From NCBI RefSeq assembly GCF_900130035.1, contig NZ_FQXQ01000001.1:62001-126000 (forward strand): a stretch of 64,000 bases of DNA, written 5' to 3'. Below the pieces are notes generated by a model that worked only from the letters and a program-made list of their open reading frames with translations, ran no database searches and was not told where the DNA came from. Within the stretch, counting starts at the first letter, position 1. The number at the start of each line of letters is the position of its first letter. Origin of the DNA: Wenyingzhuangia marina (GTDB lineage: Bacteria; Bacteroidota; Bacteroidia; Flavobacteriales; Flavobacteriaceae). This document shows positions 25,955 through 34,674 of the stretch, in pieces. The position numbers were made by a program, and so were the translations under genes.

Positions 25955-27772
25955 ATGAAAAAAACAATTAAAAATCTTAACAAAGCACTGCTATTTAGTT
26001 TAGCATTATGTGCTGGAGTATCAACAAACTCATTTTCACAAGAAAATCAAATTCCTTTATGGGATAAAGTTCCCAACTCTAAAAAAGATAAAGATTATAA
26101 AGAAGAACCTAGATTAGACAAAAACGGAAACAGAACAGGAATCAGAAAAGTAACAAACCCAACCATTACTCCTTATTTGGTTGACAATGGTTCTGATGAA
26201 AATACAGCTGTGATTATTTGTCCGGGAGGTGGTTATTCTGTGTTATCTTTTTATAAAGAAGGGATTGACATCGCTAAATACTTTAACTCTATTGGTATTT
26301 CTGCTTTTGTTTTAAAATACAGATTACCTTCTGATATTATCATGAAGGATAAAAACATTGGTCCTTTGCAAGATGCTCAAGAAGCCATTAGAACAGTAAG
26401 AAGAAATGCGAAAGAATGGAACATCAATCCAAACAAAATTGGAGTGATTGGATTTTCTGCTGGAGGACACTTGGCTTCTACCCTTTCTACACATTATAAT
26501 GATGAGGTATACAAATCAGACAAAACTAGTGCAAGACCAGATTTTTCTATTTTAATCTATCCTGTTATTTCTATGGAAGATGGTATTACTCATAACGGAT
26601 CTAAGGTTAATTTAATTGGAAAGAAAGCCTCTGTTGATTTGATTGAAAAATACTCTAACGAAAAACAAATCGATGCCAATACACCACCTACATTCTTTGT
26701 ACACGCTACAGATGACCATGCAGTACCGGTAGAAAATAGCATCAACTACTATTTAAAATTAAAAGAAAATAAAGTAAGTGCAGAAATGCATATTTATGAA
26801 AACGGAGGTCACGGATTTGGATTAGGAAGAAAAGGAACTAGTTTAGATTGGTCCAAATCCCTTACAAGTTGGTTAAAGGAGAATAATTTAACTCCCGAAA
26901 AACCAGTATATATGTTTTCTTATTTTAAAGGAAATGGACAAGATGGTTTACACTTTGCATATAGCAACGATGGATATACTTTTAAAACCTTAAAAAATGA
27001 TACTTCTTTTTTAACTCCTGAAGTTGGAAAAGACAAGTTGATGAGAGATCCTTGTATTATTAAAGGAGGAGATGGTTTATATCATATGGTTTGGACAGTT
27101 AGCTGGACAGACAAAGGCATTGGATATGCAAACTCTAAAGATTTAGTTCACTGGTCTAAGCAACAATTTATTCCAGTCATGGAGCATGAAAAAGACACAA
27201 GAAACACTTGGGCTCCAGAAATTACTTATGATGATTCGACTAAAGAATATATGATTTACTGGGCATCTACCATTATAGGTGCTTTTCCTGAAACTCAAAT
27301 AAAAGAAGATGCCGGATATAATCATAGAATGTACTATACTACAACCAAAGATTTTAAAGACTTTAGTAAAACTAAATTACTTTATGATCCTGGATTTAAT
27401 GTAATTGATTCTAGCATTCAAAAGCAAGGTGATCAATTTGTAATGTTCTTAAAAGATGAAACCAAAAAGCCTGTGCAAAAAAATCTTAAAGTTGCTTTTA
27501 GCGATAAATTAACAGGGCCTTATACGGAAGCAAGTAAACCTATTACAGGGAAATATTGGGCAGAAGGACCTACTGCTGTAAATATAGAAGGAAATTGGAT
27601 TGTTTATTTTGATAAATACACAGATCATAAATATGGAGCCATCCGTTCTAATAATTTAAAAGATTGGGAAGACATCTCTGATCAAATAACGTTTCCAAAA
27701 GGAACAAGACACGGAACTATTTTTAAAATTTCTCAAAAGGAATTTAAAGAACTTCTAAACCTTATTAAATAA
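25955..27772 (+). CDS. Secreted fusion: alpha/beta-hydrolase esterase plus GH43-like propeller
   Basis: 605 aa with signal peptide to about residue 29. Residues 60-315 are an esterase of the BD-FAE/acetyl-xylan-esterase-like type: oxyanion motif CPGGGY at 89-94, nucleophile Ser168 in GFSAGG, Asp254 in TDDHAVP, and His286 in GGHGFG. Residues 318-605 are a five-bladed propeller with RDP (Asp365), WAPE (419-422) and YWAEGP near the fifth blade, as in GH43-like enzymes. The two domains together would remove an acyl group and then cleave a glycosidic bond on the same side chain. Substrate is not readable. It is the last gene of the plus-strand enzyme unit, with a strong terminator behind it. Confidence 0.88.
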   Translation: MKKTIKNLNKALLFSLALCAGVSTNSFSQENQIPLWDKVPNSKKDKDYKEEPRLDKNGNRTGIRKVTNPTITPYLVDNGSDENTAVIICPGGGYSVLSFYKEGIDIAKYFNSIGISAFVLKYRLPSDIIMKDKNIGPLQDAQEAIRTVRRNAKEWNINPNKIGVIGFSAGGHLASTLSTHYNDEVYKSDKTSARPDFSILIYPVISMEDGITHNGSKVNLIGKKASVDLIEKYSNEKQIDANTPPTFFVHATDDHAVPVENSINYYLKLKENKVSAEMHIYENGGHGFGLGRKGTSLDWSKSLTSWLKENNLTPEKPVYMFSYFKGNGQDGLHFAYSNDGYTFKTLKNDTSFLTPEVGKDKLMRDPCIIKGGDGLYHMVWTVSWTDKGIGYANSKDLVHWSKQQFIPVMEHEKDTRNTWAPEITYDDSTKEYMIYWASTIIGAFPETQIKEDAGYNHRMYYTTTKDFKDFSKTKLLYDPGFNVIDSSIQKQGDQFVMFLKDETKKPVQKNLKVAFSDKLTGPYTEASKPITGKYWAEGPTAVNIEGNWIVYFDKYTDHKYGAIRSNNLKDWEDISDQITFPKGTRHGTIFKISQKEFKELLNLIK

Positions 27773-27800
27773 ATCAGAAAGTTTTATTAACATACTCAAA

Positions 27801-27838
27801 ACACCTTAGTGATTAAAATCACTAAGGTGTTTTTTTTT
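27801..27838 (+). terminator. Strong rho-independent terminator
   Basis: ACACCTTAGTGAT (27801-27813), loop TAAA, ATCACTAAGGTGT (27818-27830), then eight T. A perfect 13-bp stem directly after the esterase-GH43 gene, closing the enzyme unit. Confidence 0.9.
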
Positions 27839-27965
27839 ACCAAAGCAACTAAAACAACACAACAACAAAAACCACACTAATAACACACAAAAACAAACTA
27901 TATAACAATAAAGAACAATAAAAACAATAAAAAACACACCAAAACACCATTTTTATCAACAAACA
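27839..27965. other. A/C-only low-complexity tract before the beta-helix gene promoter
   Basis: About 125 nt composed nearly only of A and C on the plus strand, with few T and only a few G (repeated ACAAC and AACAC words). No gene. It precedes a CAGGA promoter, as the A-rich tract at 20205-20305 does. Confidence 0.6.
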
Positions 27966-27975
27966 CACAACTAAG

Positions 27976-28020
27976 CAGGATAGAACAGGATTGTATCAAC
28001 CTTATACAATATTATCTTTA
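27976..28020 (+). promoter_or_regulatory. CAGGA direct-repeat promoter of the beta-helix protein gene
   Basis: CAGGA (27976-27980), 5 nt, CAGGA (27986-27990), 22 nt, -7 box TATCTTTA (28013-28020). The predicted transcription start is near 28027, leaving a leader of about 45 nt. This places the following gene in the same regulon as the glycosidases. Confidence 0.73.
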
Positions 28021-28070
28021 CGAAAAACAAGGGTTTACAACACCTATTATTAACTTTAAAATAAAAATAA

Positions 28071-29141
28071 ATGAAACTAAAACTACACAATTTTAAAACT
28101 TCAAAATTATTTATGACTGCTGCCTTGGTAGCATTTACTTCTTTTTTCTCTTACGCTCAAACTTGGACAGGAGCAACAAACACTGACTTTCTAGAGGCAA
28201 CTAACTGGGATGGAGGAGTAATACCAAATGACACTGATGTTATCATCGCTCCGTCATCTAACAATCCCGTAATGAATGCATCTTTAACATCTGCTGGTAA
28301 TGCAAATGATTACATTTCTCATCTAGTAATTAATCCTGATGGTAACTTGACTATTTCTACAACTTTATTAATTGGTGCTAGTGGAGGTAACTACTTTGGA
28401 AGTGGTACCTTAAATGTGGAAGAAGGAGCTGATATTAATATCCGAAACCAAGGTCGTTTTGGAAGTGATGCCGATAATCCTCAGATAGTTAATATTAACG
28501 GAGGACTACTGAACACTAAAAACCAAATTATCATTGGAGATAATGGAGATTGTACATTTAATATTAATGGTGGTTTAGTAACATCTACGACTAATGGAAT
28601 TATTTTAGGTGGTTACAACGGAGTTGGAATTGTTAACATAACAGGAGGTGTAATGCGTTTAAACGGTGGATTAGCAATTGACGACAGAGATGACAGACCA
28701 GGAAGTGGATATATAACTATAAGTGGAGATGGTTCTCTAGAACTGGTTGGAGATCAAACTGAAGCTGTAGCTCCATATATTACTGCTGAAAAAATTCGTA
28801 CTTCAAATGGTACTTTACAAGCAGTATATGATGGTAGAATTGACATGACTGTTATATCAGTTGATCCTGCAACATTATCAACTAACAATGTATCACTTGT
28901 AAAAGACATAAAAATTTCTCCAAATCCAACAAATGGTGCTTTTACAGTTAATTTACCCGTAGCTTTACAAAATATTACAACTGAAATCTACAGTATTAAT
29001 GGAGCTTTCGTTACTAGTCAAAAACATCAAGACAATCAAACTCAATTAAACATTAACATTAGTAATATTGCTACTGGAGTTTATGTTTTAAAAGTACTTT
29101 CTAATGAAGGTCCTATGAGTTTTAAATTAATCAAACAATAA
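28071..29141 (+). CDS. Secreted beta-helix protein with probable T9SS C-terminal sorting domain, function unknown
   Basis: 356 aa. Signal peptide to about residue 30 (ending FSYAQ), then TWTGATNTDFLEATNWDGG, a start common in beta-helix surface proteins. Between about 60 and 240 there are regular short repeats (IVNINGGLL, TFNINGGLV, IVNITGGVM, YITISGDGSL) that suggest a right-handed beta-helix. The last 75 residues (KDIKISPNPTNGAFTVNLP through TGVYVLKVLSNEG to SFKLIKQ) match the type A sorting domain used by the type IX secretion system, so the product is probably exported and attached at the cell surface. No known catalytic motif is recognised. It has its own copy of the PUL promoter and its own terminator. 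It could be a glycan-binding protein or an unrecognised beta-helix enzyme. Confidence 0.82.
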   Translation: MKLKLHNFKTSKLFMTAALVAFTSFFSYAQTWTGATNTDFLEATNWDGGVIPNDTDVIIAPSSNNPVMNASLTSAGNANDYISHLVINPDGNLTISTTLLIGASGGNYFGSGTLNVEEGADINIRNQGRFGSDADNPQIVNINGGLLNTKNQIIIGDNGDCTFNINGGLVTSTTNGIILGGYNGVGIVNITGGVMRLNGGLAIDDRDDRPGSGYITISGDGSLELVGDQTEAVAPYITAEKIRTSNGTLQAVYDGRIDMTVISVDPATLSTNNVSLVKDIKISPNPTNGAFTVNLPVALQNITTEIYSINGAFVTSQKHQDNQTQLNINISNIATGVYVLKVLSNEGPMSFKLIKQ

Positions 29142-29183
29142 GACCACGCTAAGTTTATAAAACTTTAATTAGCAAGTAAAATT

Positions 29184-29217
29184 AAAACCTTCAACAGATG
29201 TTGAAGGTTTTTTTGTT
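29184..29217 (+). terminator. Rho-independent terminator after the beta-helix gene
   Basis: AAAACCTTCAAC (29184-29195), loop AGAT, GTTGAAGGTTTT (29200-29211), then further T residues. It separates the PUL from proBA. Confidence 0.88.
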
Positions 29218-29354
29218 TCTCTTCATCTTTATTTAAATTATTTTATTTATCAAATGAGCACCAATGCTTATCAATAGCGTTTGTACATTCTTTAAAAAAT
29301 AACGACTTTTGTAATACCATATTTGTTTTTTCATTATTAGAAGCAATAACCACC

Positions 29355-30434
29355 ATGAATGTTATATCTAAGAAGATTTTAATTAAAATAGGTTCCAATG
29401 TTCTTACGCTTTCATCAGGTGCTCCTAATAAAGAACGTATTAAACATATTGTGGAACAAGTTGCTACTTTAAAAAAGCAAGGACATCAAGTTATTTTGGT
29501 ATCCTCTGGAGCTGTTGCTGCAGGTAGATCTCAAGTTACTTTACCTTCATCGTTAGATGCGGTTAGTAAAAGACAAGTATTAGCCTCTGTTGGTCAAATT
29601 GCTTTGATGAATTTATATAATAGCTTTTTTAACAGTCATCAATTGGTTTGTTCTCAAGTATTAATTACTAAGGAATCTTTTAGTACAAGAGAGCATTATT
29701 TAAACATGACCAATTGTATTGAAGCATTGTTAAAATGTAACATTACTCCTATTATTAACGAAAATGATGTGGTTTCTGTTACTGAATTAATGTTTACAGA
29801 CAATGATGAATTGTCTGGTTTGGTAGCAAGTATGGTACAAGCAGATGAATTGCTGATTTTAAGTAATGTTGATGGTATTTTTACAGATCATCCTACAAAA
29901 CCTAATGCAAAACTAATTAGAGATTTTGAGAATGAGGAAATTAATTTAGAAGATGCCATTAGCGAAGAAAAATCAGAATTTGGACGTGGGGGAATGTTAA
30001 CCAAAGCCAATACCGCTATTAAAATTGCAGCTTTGGGTGTAAATGTATCTATAGGAAATGGTACAGTCCCCGGTATTACTGCCCAGCTCTTAAATAGAGA
30101 AACTGGAACGTTTTTTAAAGCTCGTCACGATAAAAACAAATCGGCAGTAAAAAAATGGATCACCAATTCAGGAACTTTTTCTAAAGGAAAAGTAACCATT
30201 AACAAAGGAGCTCACGATGCTCTTTTAAGCAGTCAAGCAAACAGTTTGTTGCCAATTGGAATCGAAAAAATTGAAGGTGATTTTAAAAAAGGTGACATCA
30301 TTACCATTATTAATAGCGAAGGTAATGAAGTAGGTTATGGAAAGGCATCTTATGGTGCAGAGAAAGCCCATGTGTTTCAAAAAAAACACAACCAACCTGC
30401 GTTAGTGCACTATAATTACTTAACAATAAAGTAA
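29355..30434 (+). CDS. proB: Glutamate 5-kinase
   Basis: 359 aa. It phosphorylates glutamate to gamma-glutamyl phosphate, the first and feedback-controlled step of proline synthesis, in the cytoplasm. The amino-acid-kinase domain shows IGSNVLTLSS, VSSGAVAAGR, NENDVVSVTEL and GRGGMLTKANTA. The C-terminal 85 residues form the PUA domain (FSKGKVTINKGAHDALL, then AHVFQKKHNQPALVHYNYL) present in longer ProB forms. The stop is followed after 2 nt by proA, so the two are one operon. A strong terminator separates it from the PUL upstream. Confidence 0.95.
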   Translation: MNVISKKILIKIGSNVLTLSSGAPNKERIKHIVEQVATLKKQGHQVILVSSGAVAAGRSQVTLPSSLDAVSKRQVLASVGQIALMNLYNSFFNSHQLVCSQVLITKESFSTREHYLNMTNCIEALLKCNITPIINENDVVSVTELMFTDNDELSGLVASMVQADELLILSNVDGIFTDHPTKPNAKLIRDFENEEINLEDAISEEKSEFGRGGMLTKANTAIKIAALGVNVSIGNGTVPGITAQLLNRETGTFFKARHDKNKSAVKKWITNSGTFSKGKVTINKGAHDALLSSQANSLLPIGIEKIEGDFKKGDIITIINSEGNEVGYGKASYGAEKAHVFQKKHNQPALVHYNYLTIK

Positions 30435-30436
30435 GA

Positions 30437-31687
30437 ATGGAATTTAAATTAGAACAAACATTTCAAAATGCTAGAAACGCAAGTAGAACATTAATTGAAA
30501 TACCATCAGAAGAAATTAACAACATATTGATAGAAATTGCAGACAAAGCAGTTGCAAACACTGATGTTATTTTAAAAGCAAATCAAAAAGATTTAGATCG
30601 TATGGATAAAAACGATCCAAAGTACGATCGTTTATTATTAGATGCTGATAGAATTACTGGAATTGCAGGAGATATTAAAAATGTAGCTCGCTTAGAAAGC
30701 CCTATCGGGAAATTGATTGAAAATAAAGTTCTAGACAATGGTTTAGACATTTCTAGAATTAAAGTACCAATTGGAGTTATTGGGGTTATCTATGAGGCCA
30801 GACCAAACGTATCTTTTGATGTATTTGCTATTTGTTTTAAAACTCAAAATGCATGTATCTTAAAAGGTGGTAGTGATGCTGAATTTTCTAACATTGCTAT
30901 TGTAAATATTATTAAAGAAGTCTTAAAAAATCACAATATCAATACAGATGTTGTAACACTTTTACCTGCAGACAGAAGTGCTACTACAGAAATGTTAAAT
31001 GCAGTTAAATATGTAGATGTTATTATTCCAAGAGGTAGTCAAGGATTAATTAACTATGTACGTGAAAATGCAAAAGTTCCTGTGATTGAAACTGGAGCTG
31101 GTATAGTACATATCTATTTTGATAAAGATGGAGATATTGAAAAAGGAACAGCTATTATAGCCAATTCTAAAACAAGAAGAGTTAGTGTTTGTAATGCCTT
31201 AGACTGTTTATTAATTCACGAATCTCAATTAGCTAATCTAAATAAGTTATCTACCGAGCTGGCAAGCAAAGGAACTATAATTTATGCTGATGAGAAATCT
31301 TTTGCAGAATTAACAGACTATCCAAAAGATTTATTAAACAAAGCCGAAGAAGCTCATTTTGGAACTGAATTTTTAGCCAATACGATGTCTATTAAAACAG
31401 TAGCTAATATAGATGAAGCCTTAAATCATATTGCTAAATATAGTTCTAAACATAGTGAGTCTATTATTTCTGAAAATGCAGAAACCATTGCAAAATACTT
31501 AAATGTGGTAGATGCTGCTGCCGTATACGCAAACGCATCAACAGCCTTTACTGATGGAGCTCAGTTTGGTTTAGGGGCAGAAATTGGTATTAGTACTCAA
31601 AAGCTACATGCTAGAGGGCCTATGGGATTAGATGAAATTACTTCATATAAATGGGTCATCAAAGGAAATGGACAAATCAGGTCTTAA
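30437..31687 (+). CDS. proA: Gamma-glutamyl phosphate reductase
   Basis: 416 aa, standard length. It reduces gamma-glutamyl phosphate with NADPH to glutamate semialdehyde, which cyclises to pyrroline-5-carboxylate. The aldehyde-dehydrogenase fold is recognised by GVIGVIYEARPNVSFD near 113-128, ILKGGSDAEFSN at 141-152 and the catalytic Cys252 in VCNALDCLL. The C-terminal LGAEIGISTQKLHARGPMGL motif is typical. It is cotranscribed with proB and closed by the terminator at 31738-31779. Confidence 0.96.
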   Translation: MEFKLEQTFQNARNASRTLIEIPSEEINNILIEIADKAVANTDVILKANQKDLDRMDKNDPKYDRLLLDADRITGIAGDIKNVARLESPIGKLIENKVLDNGLDISRIKVPIGVIGVIYEARPNVSFDVFAICFKTQNACILKGGSDAEFSNIAIVNIIKEVLKNHNINTDVVTLLPADRSATTEMLNAVKYVDVIIPRGSQGLINYVRENAKVPVIETGAGIVHIYFDKDGDIEKGTAIIANSKTRRVSVCNALDCLLIHESQLANLNKLSTELASKGTIIYADEKSFAELTDYPKDLLNKAEEAHFGTEFLANTMSIKTVANIDEALNHIAKYSSKHSESIISENAETIAKYLNVVDAAAVYANASTAFTDGAQFGLGAEIGISTQKLHARGPMGLDEITSYKWVIKGNGQIRS

Positions 31688-31737
31688 CTTCCTGTTTTAA
31701 TATAATTTTTTATACAAGCATAAAAATCTGTATATTT

Positions 31738-31779
31738 GAATAGTTACCTTCTAGTATTGAAGGTAACTATTCTTTTTTT
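31738..31779 (+). terminator. Rho-independent terminator after proBA
   Basis: GAATAGTTACCTTC (31738-31751), loop TAGTATT, GAAGGTAACTATTC (31759-31772), then seven T. A perfect 14-bp stem. It lies only about 20 nt before the next start codon, so the regulator gene behind it may be transcribed from read-through or from a promoter overlapping the hairpin. Confidence 0.88.
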
Positions 31780-31797
31780 ACTAAAACTGAACTTAAA

Positions 31798-32379
31798 ATG
31801 CCTAACAGAATTGTAGATTTTTTATCGAGAACCCAGACAATACCTACTACAGAGGCTGAAATACTAACAAGTTTGGTAAAACCTATGACACTTATTAAAG
31901 GTGAATATTTAAATTTTGAAGATAAAATCCCAAAACATGGAGCTTTTATTATATCGGGGATCTTAAGAGAGTTTTATACTGATGCAAAAGGAGTAGACTA
32001 CATTAGAAGGTTTGCCTATGAAAATTGGTGGATGGTTGATTTGTATGAGTTATTACAAAACAAACCTGCTCTTTGTAGTGTACAAGCCTTAGAAAAAACT
32101 GAGTTACTTACTTTTACCAAAGAAGATTGCTGGGTCTTAATGGAAAAATGCCCTGTTGCTTCTAAAGTATTAGAAGAAATTTCAGCTGCAGAAAAATACT
32201 CACTTGCTAAAAAAGAAAAACAAAAAAGAAGCTTATCGGCACAAGAAAACTACGAATATCTTTTAAAACTTCATCCTAGTATAGATAAAAGAATTCCATT
32301 GTTTCACATTGCTTCTTATTTAAATATCAAACCAGAATCGCTAAGTAGAATAAGAAAACAAATGAGTCTAACAAAATAA
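31798..32379 (+). CDS. Crp/Fnr family transcriptional regulator
   Basis: 193 aa. The N-terminal cyclic-nucleotide-binding-like beta-barrel is seen about residues 10-115 (LIKGEYLNFEDKIPKHGAFIISG, with FAYENWWMVDL in the position of the cAMP-binding loop but lacking the usual RPE/RSA residues, so cAMP is unlikely to be the ligand). The C-terminus about 145-190 has a helix-turn-helix ending IASYLNIKPESLSRIRKQM. This form is common in Flavobacteriia, with unknown effectors. A paralogue of the same layout follows at 32610. Targets cannot be deduced. Confidence 0.85.
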   Translation: MPNRIVDFLSRTQTIPTTEAEILTSLVKPMTLIKGEYLNFEDKIPKHGAFIISGILREFYTDAKGVDYIRRFAYENWWMVDLYELLQNKPALCSVQALEKTELLTFTKEDCWVLMEKCPVASKVLEEISAAEKYSLAKKEKQKRSLSAQENYEYLLKLHPSIDKRIPLFHIASYLNIKPESLSRIRKQMSLTK

Positions 32380-32609
32380 CCCCTTATATACTTCATTATC
32401 TTTTATTTAAAAATATATAAATCATAAAATTTTAATATTTATTATATTATTATTTTTTAATGTAATTTTGCTGACCTATTAAAGAAAATTAACAAAGTTG
32501 TAAAACGGAATTATTGTTGTATTAATATATAAATATCTGCTAATATTTATATAATATCTATGCTATGTAAGATATTACGATTATAAAACCACCCTAAATC
32601 ATTTGAGTA

Positions 32610-33185
32610 ATGCTTTATGAAATAAAAGAATACTATAAAAAAAGAGGCGTTATTATCCCTGAAAATGAATTTAACATCATTTCTGAACTGCTTCAAAGTA
32701 AATCTTTAAAGAAAAAAGAATTTTTCTACAAAGCTGGAGACACTAACACTTCAGTGGCTTATATCCAAAAAGGATCTGTAAGAGTATTTATTACTGACAA
32801 GCAAAAAAAAGAATACAATCGTTTTTTTGCTTTTGAGGATTGGTGGATTGGAGAATATCATCAAGTGATGAACAGTCTACCTTCTAAAACAAGTATACAA
32901 GCTCTTGAGAAAACAGAAATGATTGAAATTACAAAGAATGCTTTTGATATTATTCTAGAAAAATGTCCAATATTTACAAGAGCAACTTTTAACTTTTATT
33001 TAAAAAGTTATGCCAATCTTTTAGAAAAAGAAGAGATTAAAAAAACCTTGACTATTGAAGACTTGTATCTAGACTTGCTAAAAAATAAACCTGAAGTTTT
33101 AAAGAGAGTTCCTCTTTATCATATTGCAAGTTATCTAGGAGTTAAACCAGAATCTCTAAGTAGGGTTAAAAAGAAATTTCAATAA
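32610..33185 (+). CDS. Crp/Fnr family transcriptional regulator (paralogue)
   Basis: 191 aa. Same layout as the preceding regulator: cNMP-binding-like barrel ([42 protein letters not shown]) and a C-terminal helix-turn-helix ([21 protein letters not shown]). The two share EDWW/ENWW and ALEKTE segments and appear to come from a tandem duplication that has diverged. The 230-nt gap between them is very AT-rich and holds no other gene. Ligand and target genes are unknown. Confidence 0.85.
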   Translation: MLYEIKEYYKKRGVIIPENEFNIISELLQSKSLKKKEFFYKAGDTNTSVAYIQKGSVRVFITDKQKKEYNRFFAFEDWWIGEYHQVMNSLPSKTSIQALEKTEMIEITKNAFDIILEKCPIFTRATFNFYLKSYANLLEKEEIKKTLTIEDLYLDLLKNKPEVLKRVPLYHIASYLGVKPESLSRVKKKFQ

Positions 33186-33256
33186 ACATAATAGGCTATA
33201 AAATTTAATTTTATCGTTTCATTATTTGCTTTGATTTTATAACCATTCATTTTACG

Positions 33257-33264
33257 TATCTTTG
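33257..33264 (+). promoter_or_regulatory. -7 box TATCTTTG before der
   Basis: A perfect TAnnTTTG match 17 nt upstream of the der start codon. A TTTG lies at 33230-33233, 23 nt upstream, a little farther than the usual -33 spacing. Confidence 0.5.
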
Positions 33265-33281
33265 CACAAAATTTACATTTC

Positions 33282-34601
33282 ATGAATAGTATTGTAGCAA
33301 TTGTAGGGAGACCAAATGTAGGGAAATCTACATTATTTAATAGACTAATTCAACGTAGAGAAGCTATTGTTGATGACGTTAGTGGTGTTACTAGAGACAG
33401 ACACTATGGTAAAAGTGATTGGAATGGAAAAGAATTTTCTTTAATTGATACAGGAGGATATGTTGAAGGATCTGACGATATTTTTGAAGAAGAAATTAGA
33501 AAACAAGTTATTTTAGCACTTGATGAGTGTGACATTATTGTTTTTGTGGTAGATGTTACTGCAGGAATTACTCCTTTAGATGAGACTGTTGCTATTCTTT
33601 TAAGAAAAACAAAAAAACCTGTTTTTGTAGCTATCAACAAAGTTGATAACGCTATGAGAGAATCTGATGCATATGAATTCTACAATCTAGGTTTAGGTGA
33701 TTTTTATACCATTTCATCAATCAATGGAGGTGGTACAGGAGAATTATTAGATGCTTTGGTAAAAGAAATGCCTGAAAAGGAAGAAGAAGATACTGATATT
33801 AATCCAGGCGATGAATTACCAAGATTTGCTGTAGTAGGAAGACCAAATGCAGGAAAATCTTCTTTTATCAATGCCTTAATTGGAAAAGACCGAAATATTG
33901 TAACCGATATTGCTGGAACTACAAGAGATACTATTGATACAGTTTACAATAAATTTGGTTTTGATTTTAAACTTGTAGATACCGCTGGAATTAGAAAAAA
34001 ATCAAAAGTTAAAGAAGATATTGAGTTTTACTCGGTAATGAGGGCGGTAAGAGCTATTGAATATTGTGATGTTGCCATATTAATGATAGATGCTACCCGT
34101 GGGTTTGAAGGACAAGATCAAAACATATTTTGGCTGGCTCAAAAAAACCGTAAAGGAATTGTGATATTGGTTAACAAATGGGATTTGTTAGATAAAGAAA
34201 CAAATACCATGAAAAAGTGTGAGGAAATGATTCGTAAAGAAATTGCTCCTTTTACTGATGTACCAATTGTTTTTACTTCTACCATTACAAAACAACGTTT
34301 GTTAAAAGCTTTAGAAACAGCTGTAGAAGTACACAAAAGCAGAAGCAATAAAATTGCTACTAGTAAGTTAAACGAAACCATGTTGGAGGTTATTCAAAGT
34401 TATCCGCCACCAGCAGTAAAAGGAAAATATATTAAAATAAAGTATTGCATGCAGTTGCCAACTCCAACTCCTCAATTTGCTTTTTTTGCTAACTTACCTC
34501 AATATATTAGAGATCCTTACAAACGTTTTCTTGAGAATAAAATGAGAGAAATTTACGATTTTAAAGGAGTTCCAATCACCATTTATTTTAGACAAAAATA
34601 A
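33282..34601 (+). CDS. der: Ribosome biogenesis GTPase Der (EngA)
   Basis: 439 aa. An essential double GTPase that acts in maturation of the 50S subunit. The first G domain has GRPNVGKS at 9-16, [14 protein letters not shown] and NKVDN. The second starts near 182 with [21 protein letters not shown], and the C-terminal KH-like domain carries [16 protein letters not shown] and IYFRQK at the end. Standalone gene with its own -7 box. No unusual features. Confidence 0.97.
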   Translation: MNSIVAIVGRPNVGKSTLFNRLIQRREAIVDDVSGVTRDRHYGKSDWNGKEFSLIDTGGYVEGSDDIFEEEIRKQVILALDECDIIVFVVDVTAGITPLDETVAILLRKTKKPVFVAINKVDNAMRESDAYEFYNLGLGDFYTISSINGGGTGELLDALVKEMPEKEEEDTDINPGDELPRFAVVGRPNAGKSSFINALIGKDRNIVTDIAGTTRDTIDTVYNKFGFDFKLVDTAGIRKKSKVKEDIEFYSVMRAVRAIEYCDVAILMIDATRGFEGQDQNIFWLAQKNRKGIVILVNKWDLLDKETNTMKKCEEMIRKEIAPFTDVPIVFTSTITKQRLLKALETAVEVHKSRSNKIATSKLNETMLEVIQSYPPPAVKGKYIKIKYCMQLPTPTPQFAFFANLPQYIRDPYKRFLENKMREIYDFKGVPITIYFRQK

Positions 34602-34674
34602 CCTGTTATTACTAATTATATTTTACGACCTATATTTTGTAATTTCATTATGAAATACATTAACAAGGTTATAT

